DNA of 64,000 nt, from assembly GCF_019430885.1 (NCBI RefSeq), contig NZ_JAHYBZ010000008.1:124001-188000 (forward strand). Direction: 5' to 3'. A program made the translations under genes and the position numbers. The notes under the pieces are model-generated. The model had not been told where the DNA came from, did not search any database, and saw only the letters and a list, made by a program, of their open reading frames with translations. Source of the DNA: Roseomonas alba (GTDB lineage Bacteria > Pseudomonadota > Alphaproteobacteria > Acetobacterales > Acetobacteraceae). Positions 26,715 to 34,938 of the stretch are shown one piece after another. The stretch's first letter is position 1, and every line of letters starts with the position of its first letter.

Positions 26715-27395
26715 TCACGCCTCCGCGCGGATCATGTAGCCGGCGTTGCGCACCGTATGGATCAGCGGCTTGTCAAAGCCCTTGTCCACCTTCTGGCGCA
26801 GCCGACTGACATGCACGTCGATCACGTTGGTCTGCGGGTCGAAGTGATAGTCCCACACCTTCTCGAGCAGCATGGTGCGCGTCACCACCTGCCCGGCATG
26901 GCGCAGCAGGTGCTCCAGCAGGCGGAACTCGCGCGGCTGGATCTCGATGCGCCGGCCGCCGCGCGTGACGGTGCGCGACAACAGGTCCATCTCCAGATCC
27001 GCGATCTTCAGCCGCGTCGCCGGCGCATCGACGGTCGGGCGGCGGCCCAGCGCCTCGACACGCGCCAGCAACTCGGCGAAGGCGAAGGGCTTGACCAGGT
27101 AGTCGTCGCCGCCCGCCTTCAGGCCCTTCACCCGCTCATCGACCGCGGAGAGCGCGGAGAGGAACAGCACAGGCGTGCGGTTGCTCTGCCCGCGCAGGGT
27201 CTCGACCAGGCGCACGCCGTCCACGCCGCCGGGCAGCATGCGGTCCAGCACCAGGATGTCGAATTGCTCGGACGCCGCGAGGAACAGCCCATCGCGCCCG
27301 TTGCTCGCATGCTCGACCACATGCCCGGCTTCCTGAAGGCCCTTGCGCACGAAACGCGCGACCTCGGCATCGTCCTCGACCAACAGGATGCGCAT
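26715..27395 (-). CDS. OmpR-family response regulator
   Basis: A 226-residue response regulator. The receiver domain has the acidic pocket EDD (residues 7-9), phospho-acceptor Asp51 in ILVLDRMLPGG and Lys102 in DDYLVKPF. The C-terminal winged helix of the OmpR/PhoB type has REFRLLEHLLRHAG, VVTRTMLLEKVWDYHFDP and IDVHVSRLRQKVDKG. It is downstream of the HtrA-like gene by 12 bases and upstream of its kinase, so it may control an envelope stress response. That role is inferred only from the linked protease. Confidence 0.94.
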   Translation of the reverse strand: MRILLVEDDAEVARFVRKGLQEAGHVVEHASNGRDGLFLAASEQFDILVLDRMLPGGVDGVRLVETLRGQSNRTPVLFLSALSAVDERVKGLKAGGDDYLVKPFAFAELLARVEALGRRPTVDAPATRLKIADLEMDLLSRTVTRGGRRIEIQPREFRLLEHLLRHAGQVVTRTMLLEKVWDYHFDPQTNVIDVHVSRLRQKVDKGFDKPLIHTVRNAGYMIRAEA

Positions 27396-27407
27396 GAGGC
27401 TTCGTCC

Positions 27408-28460
27408 CTACCCTTCGTTCGGCCGCCGGCCGATCTGCACGGCGATTTCCTGTTGCCGCCCGCCACGCAGCAGCGTCAGGCGGACCGTCTCTCCGGGCGG
27501 CAGCACCGCGACGCCGCGCACCAGGGCGCGGGAGGTCGCGACCGCCTCTCCGTTCAGCGCCGTCACCAGGTCGCCCTGGCGCAGCCCCGCGCGGGCGGCG
27601 GGGCTATTGCGCTCCACGCCCATGATGACGGCGCCGCGGCGGCCGCGGCCCTGCTCCTCGGCGTCCGCGACCGATACGCCGAGCCAGCCGCGCTCGACCC
27701 GCCCGCCGCGAATCAGGGCCTCGATCACCGGCTTGGCGAGGTCCGACGGCACGGCGAAGCCGATGCCCGCCGAGGCACCCGAAGGCGAGTAGATCGCCGT
27801 GTTGATGCCGATGACCTCGCCGGCCATGTTGAACAGCGGCCCACCGGAATTGCCCGGGTTGATGGGGGCGTCGGTCTGGATGAAATCGTCGAAGGGCCCG
27901 GCGCCGATGTCGCGGCCGCGGGCCGAGACGATCCCCGCCGTGACCGACCCGCCCAACCCGAAGGGGTTCCCGGCCGCCAGCACCCATTGGCCGACGCGCA
28001 TGCTGGACGACGCGCCAAGCGAGACGGCGTTGAGCGTCCCGCGCGGCGTGATCTTCACCAGCGCGAGGTCGGTCAGGTCGTCCACCCCCATGACGCGGGC
28101 GGGATATTCCGTACCGTCCTGGGTGGTGACCACGACACGCGTCGCATTGCCCACGACATGCCCGTTGGTGACGATGATGCCGGAGGGCTCGATGACGAAG
28201 CCCGACCCGGCCCCCTGCACCAGATGGCTGCCGCCGCCGCGCCGGCGATCGACCGGGCTGCGTCGCGGCTCGTTCTCCTCCCGGCTGGTGACCTGGATGC
28301 TGACCACGGCCGGCAGCACGCTTTCGGCGAGGTCGGCGAAATCAGGCAGGCCGCGCTGGGCGCGCGCCGGACCGGCGCAGCCAGGCAGGGCGGCAAGGGG
28401 CAACAGCAGCGCAAGGCGGCGCGGCAGCGCGGGCGACTCGGGGGGGGAGATCGGGGGCAT
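27408..28460 (-). CDS. HtrA/DegP-like serine protease
   Basis: A 350-residue envelope protease of the HtrA family. The signal peptide ends around LPLAALPGCAG, possibly a lipobox. Triad: His101 in TNGHVVG, Asp131 in DDLTDLALVKI, Ser205 in NPGNSGGPLFN. One PDZ domain (about 255-345; RGWLGVSVADAEEQG, ARAGLRQGDLVTALNG) follows, so it is DegS-like in architecture, while DegP has two PDZ domains. It is followed closely by the two-component pair, an arrangement well known for envelope-stress regulators. The ATG was chosen for its signal peptide; upstream sequence overlaps the end of hrpB. Confidence 0.92.
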   Translation of the reverse strand: MPPISPPESPALPRRLALLLPLAALPGCAGPARAQRGLPDFADLAESVLPAVVSIQVTSREENEPRRSPVDRRRGGGSHLVQGAGSGFVIEPSGIIVTNGHVVGNATRVVVTTQDGTEYPARVMGVDDLTDLALVKITPRGTLNAVSLGASSSMRVGQWVLAAGNPFGLGGSVTAGIVSARGRDIGAGPFDDFIQTDAPINPGNSGGPLFNMAGEVIGINTAIYSPSGASAGIGFAVPSDLAKPVIEALIRGGRVERGWLGVSVADAEEQGRGRRGAVIMGVERNSPAARAGLRQGDLVTALNGEAVATSRALVRGVAVLPPGETVRLTLLRGGRQQEIAVQIGRRPNEG

Positions 28461-28497
28461 TCTCACGGGCCCAATCTGCGCTGCCCTCTCGGGGGGT

Positions 28498-30948
28498 TCA
28501 ACCGGCGGCAATCGGGTCCTCCGGCCAAGGGTGCTTCGGATAGCGGCCGCGCATTTCCTTACGGACCTCGGCCCAGCTTCCTTTCCAGAAACCGGCCAGG
28601 TCCCCGGTGACGGCAATCGGCCGTCCGGCCGGCGACAGCAACGCCACCTGCACCGGCACCCGCCCGCCGGCAAGGGGGGGCAGGCCGGCGAGGCCGAAGA
28701 GGTGCTGCGCGCGGGCCTCCAGGGTCGGGATCTCCCGCGCATAGTCGATGGCTGCGGTTCGCCCGCCGGGCAGGGCGAGACGTGGCGGCAGCGCCGTATC
28801 CAGGGCGCGTTGCCGGTCCCAGGGCAGGGCGTCGCGCAGCAGGGCGGTGACGTCCAGCGCACCGAGCTCCGACAGCTTCGTGCGCCCCAGGATCTGCGGC
28901 GCGAGCCAACCCTGCACCGAGGCCGCCAATGCGGCGTCGGAGACGTCCGGCCAGGCCTCGCCTTCGGCCTTGCGCATCCAGGCGATGCGAGCCTGGGTCT
29001 GGCGTGCCGCATCGGTCCAGTTGAGATCGCGCAGGCCGCGCTCCGCCGCCGCGGCGGCCAGGGCGGCGGCCACGGCGGCCGGGTCGGCCTGGGCCAGTGG
29101 CGCTTCCTCCAGCACCAGCGGCCCGAACATCAGACGCCGCCGCGCCAGCACCGCACCGGCCCGGGCGTCGAAGGCCGCACCTTCCTCCCGTCGCAGCCGT
29201 TCGGGGAAGCGCGCTTCCAGCACGGCGCGGTCCAGGGGCGCGGCCATGCGGATGCGGGCCTCCGTCCCCTGAAGGGCCAGGTCCGCCACGGCCAGCAGCG
29301 CCGACTTGGCCAGTGGATCGGTCGCCGGCAGCCGTGCCCCCTGCCCCGAGGCCAGCCGGAACGCCCCGTCCATTGCGCCGCGCTTCGCGGCGATGCGATC
29401 CGGAAAGCCTGCCGCCAGCAGCGCGCCCGCATCGCCATCCGGATGCGTCTGCCCATGCACGCCCAGTCGCCGGCGGTGCAGCGCCGAGGCGCGGCGGATG
29501 CGATGGATCGTCGCCCGGTCCGCATCTGCCCGATCCGCGCCATGCAGCAGGTCGAGCCGCAGATGCACGTCCGAGGGCGCCTCGCGGTCACGGATCGGGT
29601 CGCGTTCCTCCAGCAGCGCCGCTAGGTCCGCGGCGAGCGCCCGCTCACCCTCATCCGCCGCTGCGACCAGCATGCGCGCGAGCCGCGGATGCGTCCCCAA
29701 CCGCGCCATGCGCCGCCCCGTGGCAGTGATGCGGCCATCCCCGTCCAGCGCATCGAGGTCCCGCAGCAGCGCCTGCGCCGCCTTCACTGCCCCTGCCGGC
29801 GGCGGGTCGAGGAAAGCCAGGTCGCCCAGCGACGCTCCCCATCCCGCCACGTCCAGCACCAGAGCGGACAACTCCGCCTCCAGCATCTCCGGCCGGTCCG
29901 CGAGCGGCAGGCCGCGATGCAGCGCCTCGGTCCACAGCCGGATCGCCACACCGGGCGCCGTGCGCCCCGCGCGTCCCGCGCGCTGTTCTGCCGCCGCCCG
30001 GCTGATTCGCACCGTCACCAGCCGCGACAGGCCCGATGCCGGATCGAGCCGCGGCGCGCGGCGGAACCCGCCATCAACAACGATCCGCACGCCCGGCACG
30101 GTCAGCGAGGTCTCGGCGATGGATGTCGCCAGCACCACCTTCCGTCGCCCATCCGCGGCCGGGTTCAGCGCGATGTCCTGTTCCGCCGGCGGCAATTCCC
30201 CATGCAGCGGCACCACCAGCGCATCGAGGCCCGTTAGCCTGTCCTGCGTCCGCCTGATTTCCCCCCAGCCCGGCAGGAAGGCCAGCACGTCGCCCGGATG
30301 CTCCCGCAGCGCCTCGCGGATCGTGCCGGCCATCGCCTCCGGCAGGTCACGCGCATCCTTCAGGTCCCGCGCGCGGGACTGCACAGTGACGGGATAGGCG
30401 CGCCCCAGGCTCTCGATAACCGGCGCATCGCCGAGCAGCCCGGCAAAGGCCCCGCCATCCAGCGTCGCCGACATCGCCAGCAGCCGCAGTTCCGGCCGCA
30501 ACGCCCGTTGCAGGTCGAGGCACAGCGCCATCGCCAGGTCAGTGTCGATGTTGCGCTCATGCGCCTCGTCGAACAGCACCGCTGCGACGCCTTCGAGGCC
30601 GGGATCCGATTGCAGCCGCCGCACGAGAAGGCCCTCGGTGACGACCTCCACCCGCGTGCGGTCGGAAAAGGCGCGATCCAGCCGCGTCGCCAGGCCGATC
30701 GTCCCGCCCGGCGCACTCTCGCCGACCATCTCCGCCATCCGCCGCGCCGCCGCGCGTGCCGCGACGCGCCGCGGTTCCAGCACGAGGATGCGGGCGTTCT
30801 CCGCCCAGGGCTCGTCCTTGAGCACCAGCGGGACAAGCGTCGTCTTGCCCGCGCCCGGCGGGGCGATGAGCACCGCATTCGATCCGGCGCGGAGCGCCTC
30901 GCGCAACGCGGGGAGCGCCTCGGCGACGGGGAGGTCCGGGGGCGTCAT
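28498..30948 (-). CDS. hrpB: ATP-dependent helicase HrpB
   Basis: An 816-residue DEAH-box helicase. Motifs: IAPPGAGKTTLVPL (Walker A, from about residue 30), VLFDEAHERNIDTDLAMALCL (DEAH), LAMSATLDGG (motif III), VVLATSIAETSLTVPGVRIVVD (motif V) and AAEQRAGRAGRTAPGVAIRLW (motif VI). The C-terminal HrpB_C region ends GRYPKHPWPEDPIAAG, as is characteristic. RNA helicase activity is presumed. The ATG has no purine-rich ribosome site: a family 1 element begins only 6 bases upstream and occupies that region. Confidence 0.95.
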   Translation of the reverse strand: MTPPDLPVAEALPALREALRAGSNAVLIAPPGAGKTTLVPLVLKDEPWAENARILVLEPRRVAARAAARRMAEMVGESAPGGTIGLATRLDRAFSDRTRVEVVTEGLLVRRLQSDPGLEGVAAVLFDEAHERNIDTDLAMALCLDLQRALRPELRLLAMSATLDGGAFAGLLGDAPVIESLGRAYPVTVQSRARDLKDARDLPEAMAGTIREALREHPGDVLAFLPGWGEIRRTQDRLTGLDALVVPLHGELPPAEQDIALNPAADGRRKVVLATSIAETSLTVPGVRIVVDGGFRRAPRLDPASGLSRLVTVRISRAAAEQRAGRAGRTAPGVAIRLWTEALHRGLPLADRPEMLEAELSALVLDVAGWGASLGDLAFLDPPPAGAVKAAQALLRDLDALDGDGRITATGRRMARLGTHPRLARMLVAAADEGERALAADLAALLEERDPIRDREAPSDVHLRLDLLHGADRADADRATIHRIRRASALHRRRLGVHGQTHPDGDAGALLAAGFPDRIAAKRGAMDGAFRLASGQGARLPATDPLAKSALLAVADLALQGTEARIRMAAPLDRAVLEARFPERLRREEGAAFDARAGAVLARRRLMFGPLVLEEAPLAQADPAAVAAALAAAAAERGLRDLNWTDAARQTQARIAWMRKAEGEAWPDVSDAALAASVQGWLAPQILGRTKLSELGALDVTALLRDALPWDRQRALDTALPPRLALPGGRTAAIDYAREIPTLEARAQHLFGLAGLPPLAGGRVPVQVALLSPAGRPIAVTGDLAGFWKGSWAEVRKEMRGRYPKHPWPEDPIAAG

Positions 30949-30954
30949 GGGTGA

Positions 30955-31210
30955 CCGGAGAGGGGCTTTGCCCCCCTCCGGGCCTCCCCCCACCAAAGGC
31001 CGCAGGGCCTTTGGAAACCGATACCTGGTGTTGGGGGCGACGGACGCTTTGATGACCCGACACGCACGCGTGCCGGAAGAAATCCGCGGCCCCGGGCGGA
31101 AAAGGCCAGCCCCCGCCGCATGCTGTACGCCGAGCCCAGCGCCAAGTGACAGTTTCCAAAGGCCCTGTGGCCTTTGGTGGGGGAGCTTTGGAGGGGGCAA
31201 AGCCCCCTCC
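30955..31210. repeat. Family 1 mosaic palindromic element, copy 7
   Basis: Left arm CCGGAGAGGGGCTTTGCCCC then CACCAAAGGCCGCAGGGCC and TTTGGAAACCGATACCTGG. Right arm CCAGCGCCAAGTGACAGTTT, CCAAAGGCC-CTGT-GGCCTTTGG and GAGGGGGCAAAGCCCCCTC. Fills the gap between the racemase-like stop and the hrpB start, leaving 6 and 12 bases of other sequence. Confidence 0.86.
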
Positions 31211-31222
31211 ATCGCGCGAGCC

Positions 31223-31957
31223 TCACGCGAACCACCGGCGAAGGTCGTCGGATACCCCGACCATTGGCGCCTGCGCGACCCGTTCCCGCGCCGCCCCACC
31301 GCCTAGTGCCGCGGCCAGCGCACAATCCAGGCTGTCCAGCACCGGCACCGACACAAGCGGCGCCACGCGCGGGGCAATCCCTGCCAGCCCGGCGCCGCCC
31401 AGCACTACCGCCCCGGCGCCTTCCGCCGCGGCGGCCTGGGCGGCTTCGGCGAGGAGCGCCGCCGCGCCATCCGGGTCGCGGGCGATCATGTCGCCGGTCG
31501 GGGCGATGCCGCGCACCATGACCTGGTCGGGGCCGAAGCCGCGGATCAGGACGAATTCCTCCAGCATCGGCACCCAGAGCGCGCCACCGGTCAGCAGGGC
31601 CACCCGCGGTGCAATCGCCAGGGCTGCGGCGATGGAGGCCTCGGCCATGCCGACCACGGGAATGGGCAGCAGCTCGCGTGCGGCCTCGATCCCCGGTTCG
31701 CCGAAGCAGGCGATGATGGCGGCGTCGCAGCCGGCCGGGTTGTCGCGGCCGATATGATCGGCGAGCGCGGCCAGCACCGCGTGACCGGCGATCGCGACGG
31801 CGGCGCGGGTGGAGATGTAGCGGGCGCCGAAGGGTGCGGTGACAGGCACCAGCTCCGCCGGGGGCAGGCCGAGGCGCGGCAGGGCCTCTGCCGCGCGGGT
31901 CGCGATCAGTGCGGTGATGGCCGGATCGGTGTTGCCGTTGAGCAGAAGGAGACGCAT
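31223..31957 (-). CDS. Asp/Glu/hydantoin racemase-family protein
   Basis: A 244-residue protein of the Asp/Glu racemase superfamily. LLLLNGNTDPAITALI is the N-terminal signature of hydantoin and related racemases. The first catalytic Cys is present (Cys84 in AIIACFGEPG). The second, expected in a motif like VLGCAG, is replaced by Gly188 (AVVLGGAGLAG). One-Cys members include arylmalonate decarboxylases and maleate isomerase-like variants, so racemase activity is doubtful. It is divergent from the ABC permease pair, which suggests a link to amino-acid or hydantoin metabolism but does not prove it. Confidence 0.82.
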   Translation of the reverse strand: MRLLLLNGNTDPAITALIATRAAEALPRLGLPPAELVPVTAPFGARYISTRAAVAIAGHAVLAALADHIGRDNPAGCDAAIIACFGEPGIEAARELLPIPVVGMAEASIAAALAIAPRVALLTGGALWVPMLEEFVLIRGFGPDQVMVRGIAPTGDMIARDPDGAAALLAEAAQAAAAEGAGAVVLGGAGLAGIAPRVAPLVSVPVLDSLDCALAAALGGGAARERVAQAPMVGVSDDLRRWFA

Positions 31958-32185
31958 GGGCCGGGATCAGCATGGCCGCGCGACGGGCGCAAGGCACAGC
32001 CGGCACACGGAAAGCCTTCCCATCACCTTCGGCACTCAGGGAGTCTCACCGCTTGTTGCTGCTTGCTGCCGCACCGCAGGCCTGAGCGCACCGGACGAGT
32101 CGGCGACCCGCCCCGGAAGCGGGCAATCTGCACCGCTCCTGAGCAAAAACTGTGTGCATCGTCCCACACGGGCAGCCCTTGCGCA

Positions 32186-32201
32186 TGGCACACCCCTTGC
32201 T
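32186..32201 (+). promoter_or_regulatory. Sigma-54 promoter for the ABC permease operon
   Basis: TGGCAC-ACCCC-TTGCT matches the sigma-54 (RpoN) consensus TGGCAC-N5-TTGCW at every specified base. The GG (32187-32188) and GC (32199-32200) are 10 bases apart, as required. Transcription would start near 32212, giving a leader of about 40 bases with an AGGGAGAG ribosome site before the first permease gene. The rest of the 296-base gap has no gene; an activator site is not obvious. Confidence 0.78.
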
Positions 32202-32253
32202 GCGCTGCCGAAGATGCGCCGGAACCCATCGGCCGGCGCCTCAGGGAGAGTGC

Positions 32254-33207
32254 ATGTTCTTCTACCTGCTCCGCCGCATCCTGTACGCCATCCCGATCGC
32301 CCTCGCGGTCGGGCTGTTCTGCTTCATGCTGGTGCAGATCGCCCCGGGCGATCCCATCAACGCCATCGTGCCGGCCGATGCGCCTGGCGACGTGGTCGAG
32401 CAGGTGCGGCGCGACTACGGCCTCGACAAGCCGCTGCCGGTGCAGTTCGGCATCTGGCTGTGGAAGGTGCTGCACGGGGATCTCGGGCGGTCGCTGGCGA
32501 CCGGGCGCAGCGTCTGGTCGGACCTGTCCGGGGCGATCGTGAACACGCTGCGCCTGGCGATCGTCGCCTCCGGCCTGGGATTCATCATGGGCTGCGTGCT
32601 GGGTGGCCTGGCCGGCACCTTCCGGGGCTCCGTCGTCGACCGTGCAGCAGTGGGCATCGCCGTCGCCGGCGTGTCGGTGCCGCACTACTGGCTCGGCATG
32701 GTGCTGGTGGTGGTGTTCTCGGTGCAGCTCAACATGCTGCCGGCGATGGGCGCGGGACCCAGCGGGTCCGGCGACTGGGCCTGGAACTGGGAGCATATGC
32801 AGCACCTGATCCTGCCCGCGGTGACGCTCGCCGTGATCCCGATGGGCATCGTGACGCGCACCGTGCGCGGCATCATCGCCGAGATCATGAGCCAGGAATT
32901 CGTGACCGCCCTGCGCGGCAAAGGCCTGACGCGCGGGCGCATCTTCGTCCATGTCGTGAAGAACGCCGCGCCGAACGCGCTCGCCGTGATGGGCCTGCAG
33001 CTCGGCTACCTGATGGGCGGGTCGATCCTGGTGGAGACGGTGTTCTCCTGGCCCGGCACCGGGCTGCTGCTGAACAATGCGATCTTCCAGCGCGACCTGC
33101 CGGTGCTCCAGGGGACCATATTGGTGCTGGCGATGTTCTTCGTCGCGCTGAACCTGGTCGTCGACCTGGTGCAGACCGCGCTCGACCCACGAATCAAGCG
33201 CGCCTGA
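32254..33207 (+). CDS. ABC transporter permease, DppB type
   Basis: A 317-residue inner-membrane permease of a peptide/opine/nickel-type ABC importer. Six membrane segments, an N-terminus typical of DppB (MFFYLLRRILYAIPIALAV, then VQIAPGDPINAIV) and the EAA loop region EFVTALRGKGLTRGRIFVHV that contacts the ATPase. It pairs with the DppC-type gene 14 bases downstream. No binding protein or ATPase genes are present here, so the remaining subunits must be encoded elsewhere. The sigma-54 promoter upstream implies nitrogen-responsive or similar activator control. Confidence 0.93.
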   Translation: MFFYLLRRILYAIPIALAVGLFCFMLVQIAPGDPINAIVPADAPGDVVEQVRRDYGLDKPLPVQFGIWLWKVLHGDLGRSLATGRSVWSDLSGAIVNTLRLAIVASGLGFIMGCVLGGLAGTFRGSVVDRAAVGIAVAGVSVPHYWLGMVLVVVFSVQLNMLPAMGAGPSGSGDWAWNWEHMQHLILPAVTLAVIPMGIVTRTVRGIIAEIMSQEFVTALRGKGLTRGRIFVHVVKNAAPNALAVMGLQLGYLMGGSILVETVFSWPGTGLLLNNAIFQRDLPVLQGTILVLAMFFVALNLVVDLVQTALDPRIKRA

Positions 33208-33221
33208 ACGGGAGAGAGCCG

Positions 33222-34133
33222 ATGAGCATGTCCACGACTCCCTCCGCCGCCGAGGCGGAACTCGCCGTCCAGGCCCGGCAGGCCGCGGTAAAGAGCCAGG
33301 GCTACTGGGCAGGCGTGTGGAAGCGCCTGCGCCGCGATCCGGTGACCATCGGCTGCGCGCTGGTGCTGCTGGCGATGTTCCTCGCCATCGTCCTGGCGCC
33401 GATGATCGCGCCGCACGATCCCTATCAGGGGTCGATGATCCGCCGGCTGCGCGCGATCGGAACGCCCAACTATCCGCTCGGCACCGACGAGCTCGGCCGC
33501 GACATGCTGACGCGGCTTCTCTATGGCGGCCGGCTGTCGTGGTTCATGGGCATCGTGCCGGTCGTCTTCGCCTTCGTCATCGGCACCTCGCTCGGCGTGC
33601 TGGCGGGCTTCGCGGGCGGCAAGGTGAACATGGCGATCATGCGCACCACCGACATCTTCTACGCCTTCCCCTCGGTTCTGCTGGCGGTGGCGATCTCCGG
33701 CGCGCTGGGGGCGGGCATCCTGAACGCCATCCTTGCGCTGACGCTGGTCTTCATCCCGCAGATCATCCGTGTGGCGGAGAGCGTGACGACCGGCGTGCGC
33801 AACCTCGACTTCGTGGATGCGGCACGGGCGTCGGGTGCTTCCGCCTTCACCATCGTGCGCGTGCATGTGCTGGGCAATGTGCTGGGGCCGATCTTCGTCT
33901 ATGCGACGTCGCTGATCAGCGTCTGCATGATCCTGGCTTCGGGCCTGTCCTTCCTCGGCCTCGGCACCAAGCCGCCGGAGCCGGAATGGGGCCTGATGCT
34001 GAACACGCTGCGCACCGCGATCTATGTGCAGCCCTGGGTGGCGGTGCTGCCCGGCGTGTGCATCTTCATCACGTCGATCTGCTTCAACCTGCTGTCCGAT
34101 GGGTTGCGCCAGGCGATGGATGTGAAGGCCTGA
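33222..34133 (+). CDS. ABC transporter permease, DppC type
   Basis: A 303-residue permease with a cytoplasmic leader of about 45 residues, then six membrane segments. NYPLGTDELGRDMLTRLLYGGRLS is the DppC/OppC hallmark, and DFVDAARASGASAFTIVRVHVL is the EAA loop. GGGAGAGAG (about 33211) precedes the start. The last codons and stop lie in the first unit of a 67-bp tandem repeat, so the C-terminus MDVKA is repeat-encoded. Partner of the DppB-type permease just upstream. Confidence 0.93.
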   Translation: MSMSTTPSAAEAELAVQARQAAVKSQGYWAGVWKRLRRDPVTIGCALVLLAMFLAIVLAPMIAPHDPYQGSMIRRLRAIGTPNYPLGTDELGRDMLTRLLYGGRLSWFMGIVPVVFAFVIGTSLGVLAGFAGGKVNMAIMRTTDIFYAFPSVLLAVAISGALGAGILNAILALTLVFIPQIIRVAESVTTGVRNLDFVDAARASGASAFTIVRVHVLGNVLGPIFVYATSLISVCMILASGLSFLGLGTKPPEPEWGLMLNTLRTAIYVQPWVAVLPGVCIFITSICFNLLSDGLRQAMDVKA

Positions 34134-34398
34134 TCGCCTTCACATCCATCGCGTCCTGTCGTCTGGCACGCCTTGCGGCGTGACGGACGTGAAGGCCTGA
34201 TCGTCTTCACATCCATCGCTTCCTGCCGTCCGGCACGCCTTGCGGCGTGACGGACGTGAAGGCCTGATCGCCTTCACATCCATCGCTTCCTGCCGTCCGG
34301 CACGCCTTGCGGCGTGACGGATGTGAAGGCCTGATCGCCTTCACATCCATCGCTTCCTGTCGTCTGGCACGCCTTGCGGCGTGACGGACGTTAAGGCC
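34118..34398. repeat. 67-bp tandem repeat, four units plus a partial fifth
   Basis: Units start at 34118, 34185, 34252 and 34319, with a partial fifth at 34386. Each has two hairpins: GGATGTGAAGGC-CTGATC-GCCTTCACATCC, and CACGCC-TTGC-GGCGTG. Units differ at only a few positions. The first unit overlaps the end of the DppC-type gene including its stop. The remaining 96 bases before the next gene hold three short hairpins (CGATCGCG...CGCGATCG; CCAGGAA...TTCCTGG; a G-rich/C-rich pair at 34468-34488). Confidence 0.93.
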
Positions 34399-34494
34399 CT
34401 ACCGCATCCCGATCGCGCTGCGCGCGATCGGCCCGAAAGTCCAGGAATCTGCGTTTCCTGGCGAGGGGTTCGAGGGGGGCCGCCCCCCCCTGCC

Positions 34495-34938
34495 TCACCA
34501 GAGCGGCACGAACCGCCGCAGAATCGCCCGCGTCAGCCGCTGGTTCGACCGGCTCCAGGGATCCTCGGTGTAGAAGACCGGCTCCCCCGGCTCCCAGCCT
34601 GAGCAGCTCCAATCCGACTGCCGCGCGAAGAAGGCGACGAAGTCCGCCTCCTCCCGCCACTGCGCCAGGGTGCGGCTCGGGTAGTGGCCGTCCTGGATCT
34701 CGCACAGTGCCACGCCGCCGCCGCTACGGATCAGCGCATGCCCGCAATAGTCGCGGTGATGTTCGTGGATCAGCCCCTCGCCGTCCTGGCAGCGGAGCAG
34801 CGTCCGCCAGAGCTTGCGGGCGAGCCCTTCGCCGAAGGGTCGGCGGTCCAGCCGCGCGGCGAGGCGTTCGCGTTCCGCGCGGTTGCCCTCGTAATAGGCC
34901 CGCAGATAGGCATCGTGGTCCGCGGGCGGGTCGGTCAT
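34495..34938 (-). CDS. Hypothetical protein
   Basis: A 147-residue cytoplasmic protein without recognisable family. It is rich in aromatic and charged residues: AYLRAYYEGNRAERERLAARL, then LIHEHHRDYCGHALIRSGGGVALCEIQDGHYPS and QSDWSCSGWEPGEPVFYTEDPW. The start codon overlaps the GST stop by 4 bases, so the two are co-translated. Composition and third-position GC match the neighbours. Confidence 0.75.
   Translation of the reverse strand: MTDPPADHDAYLRAYYEGNRAERERLAARLDRRPFGEGLARKLWRTLLRCQDGEGLIHEHHRDYCGHALIRSGGGVALCEIQDGHYPSRTLAQWREEADFVAFFARQSDWSCSGWEPGEPVFYTEDPWSRSNQRLTRAILRRFVPLW

Noticed and set aside
34118..34398. CRISPR array
   Set aside because: The 67-bp units are contiguous and nearly identical, with no unique spacers and no cas genes.
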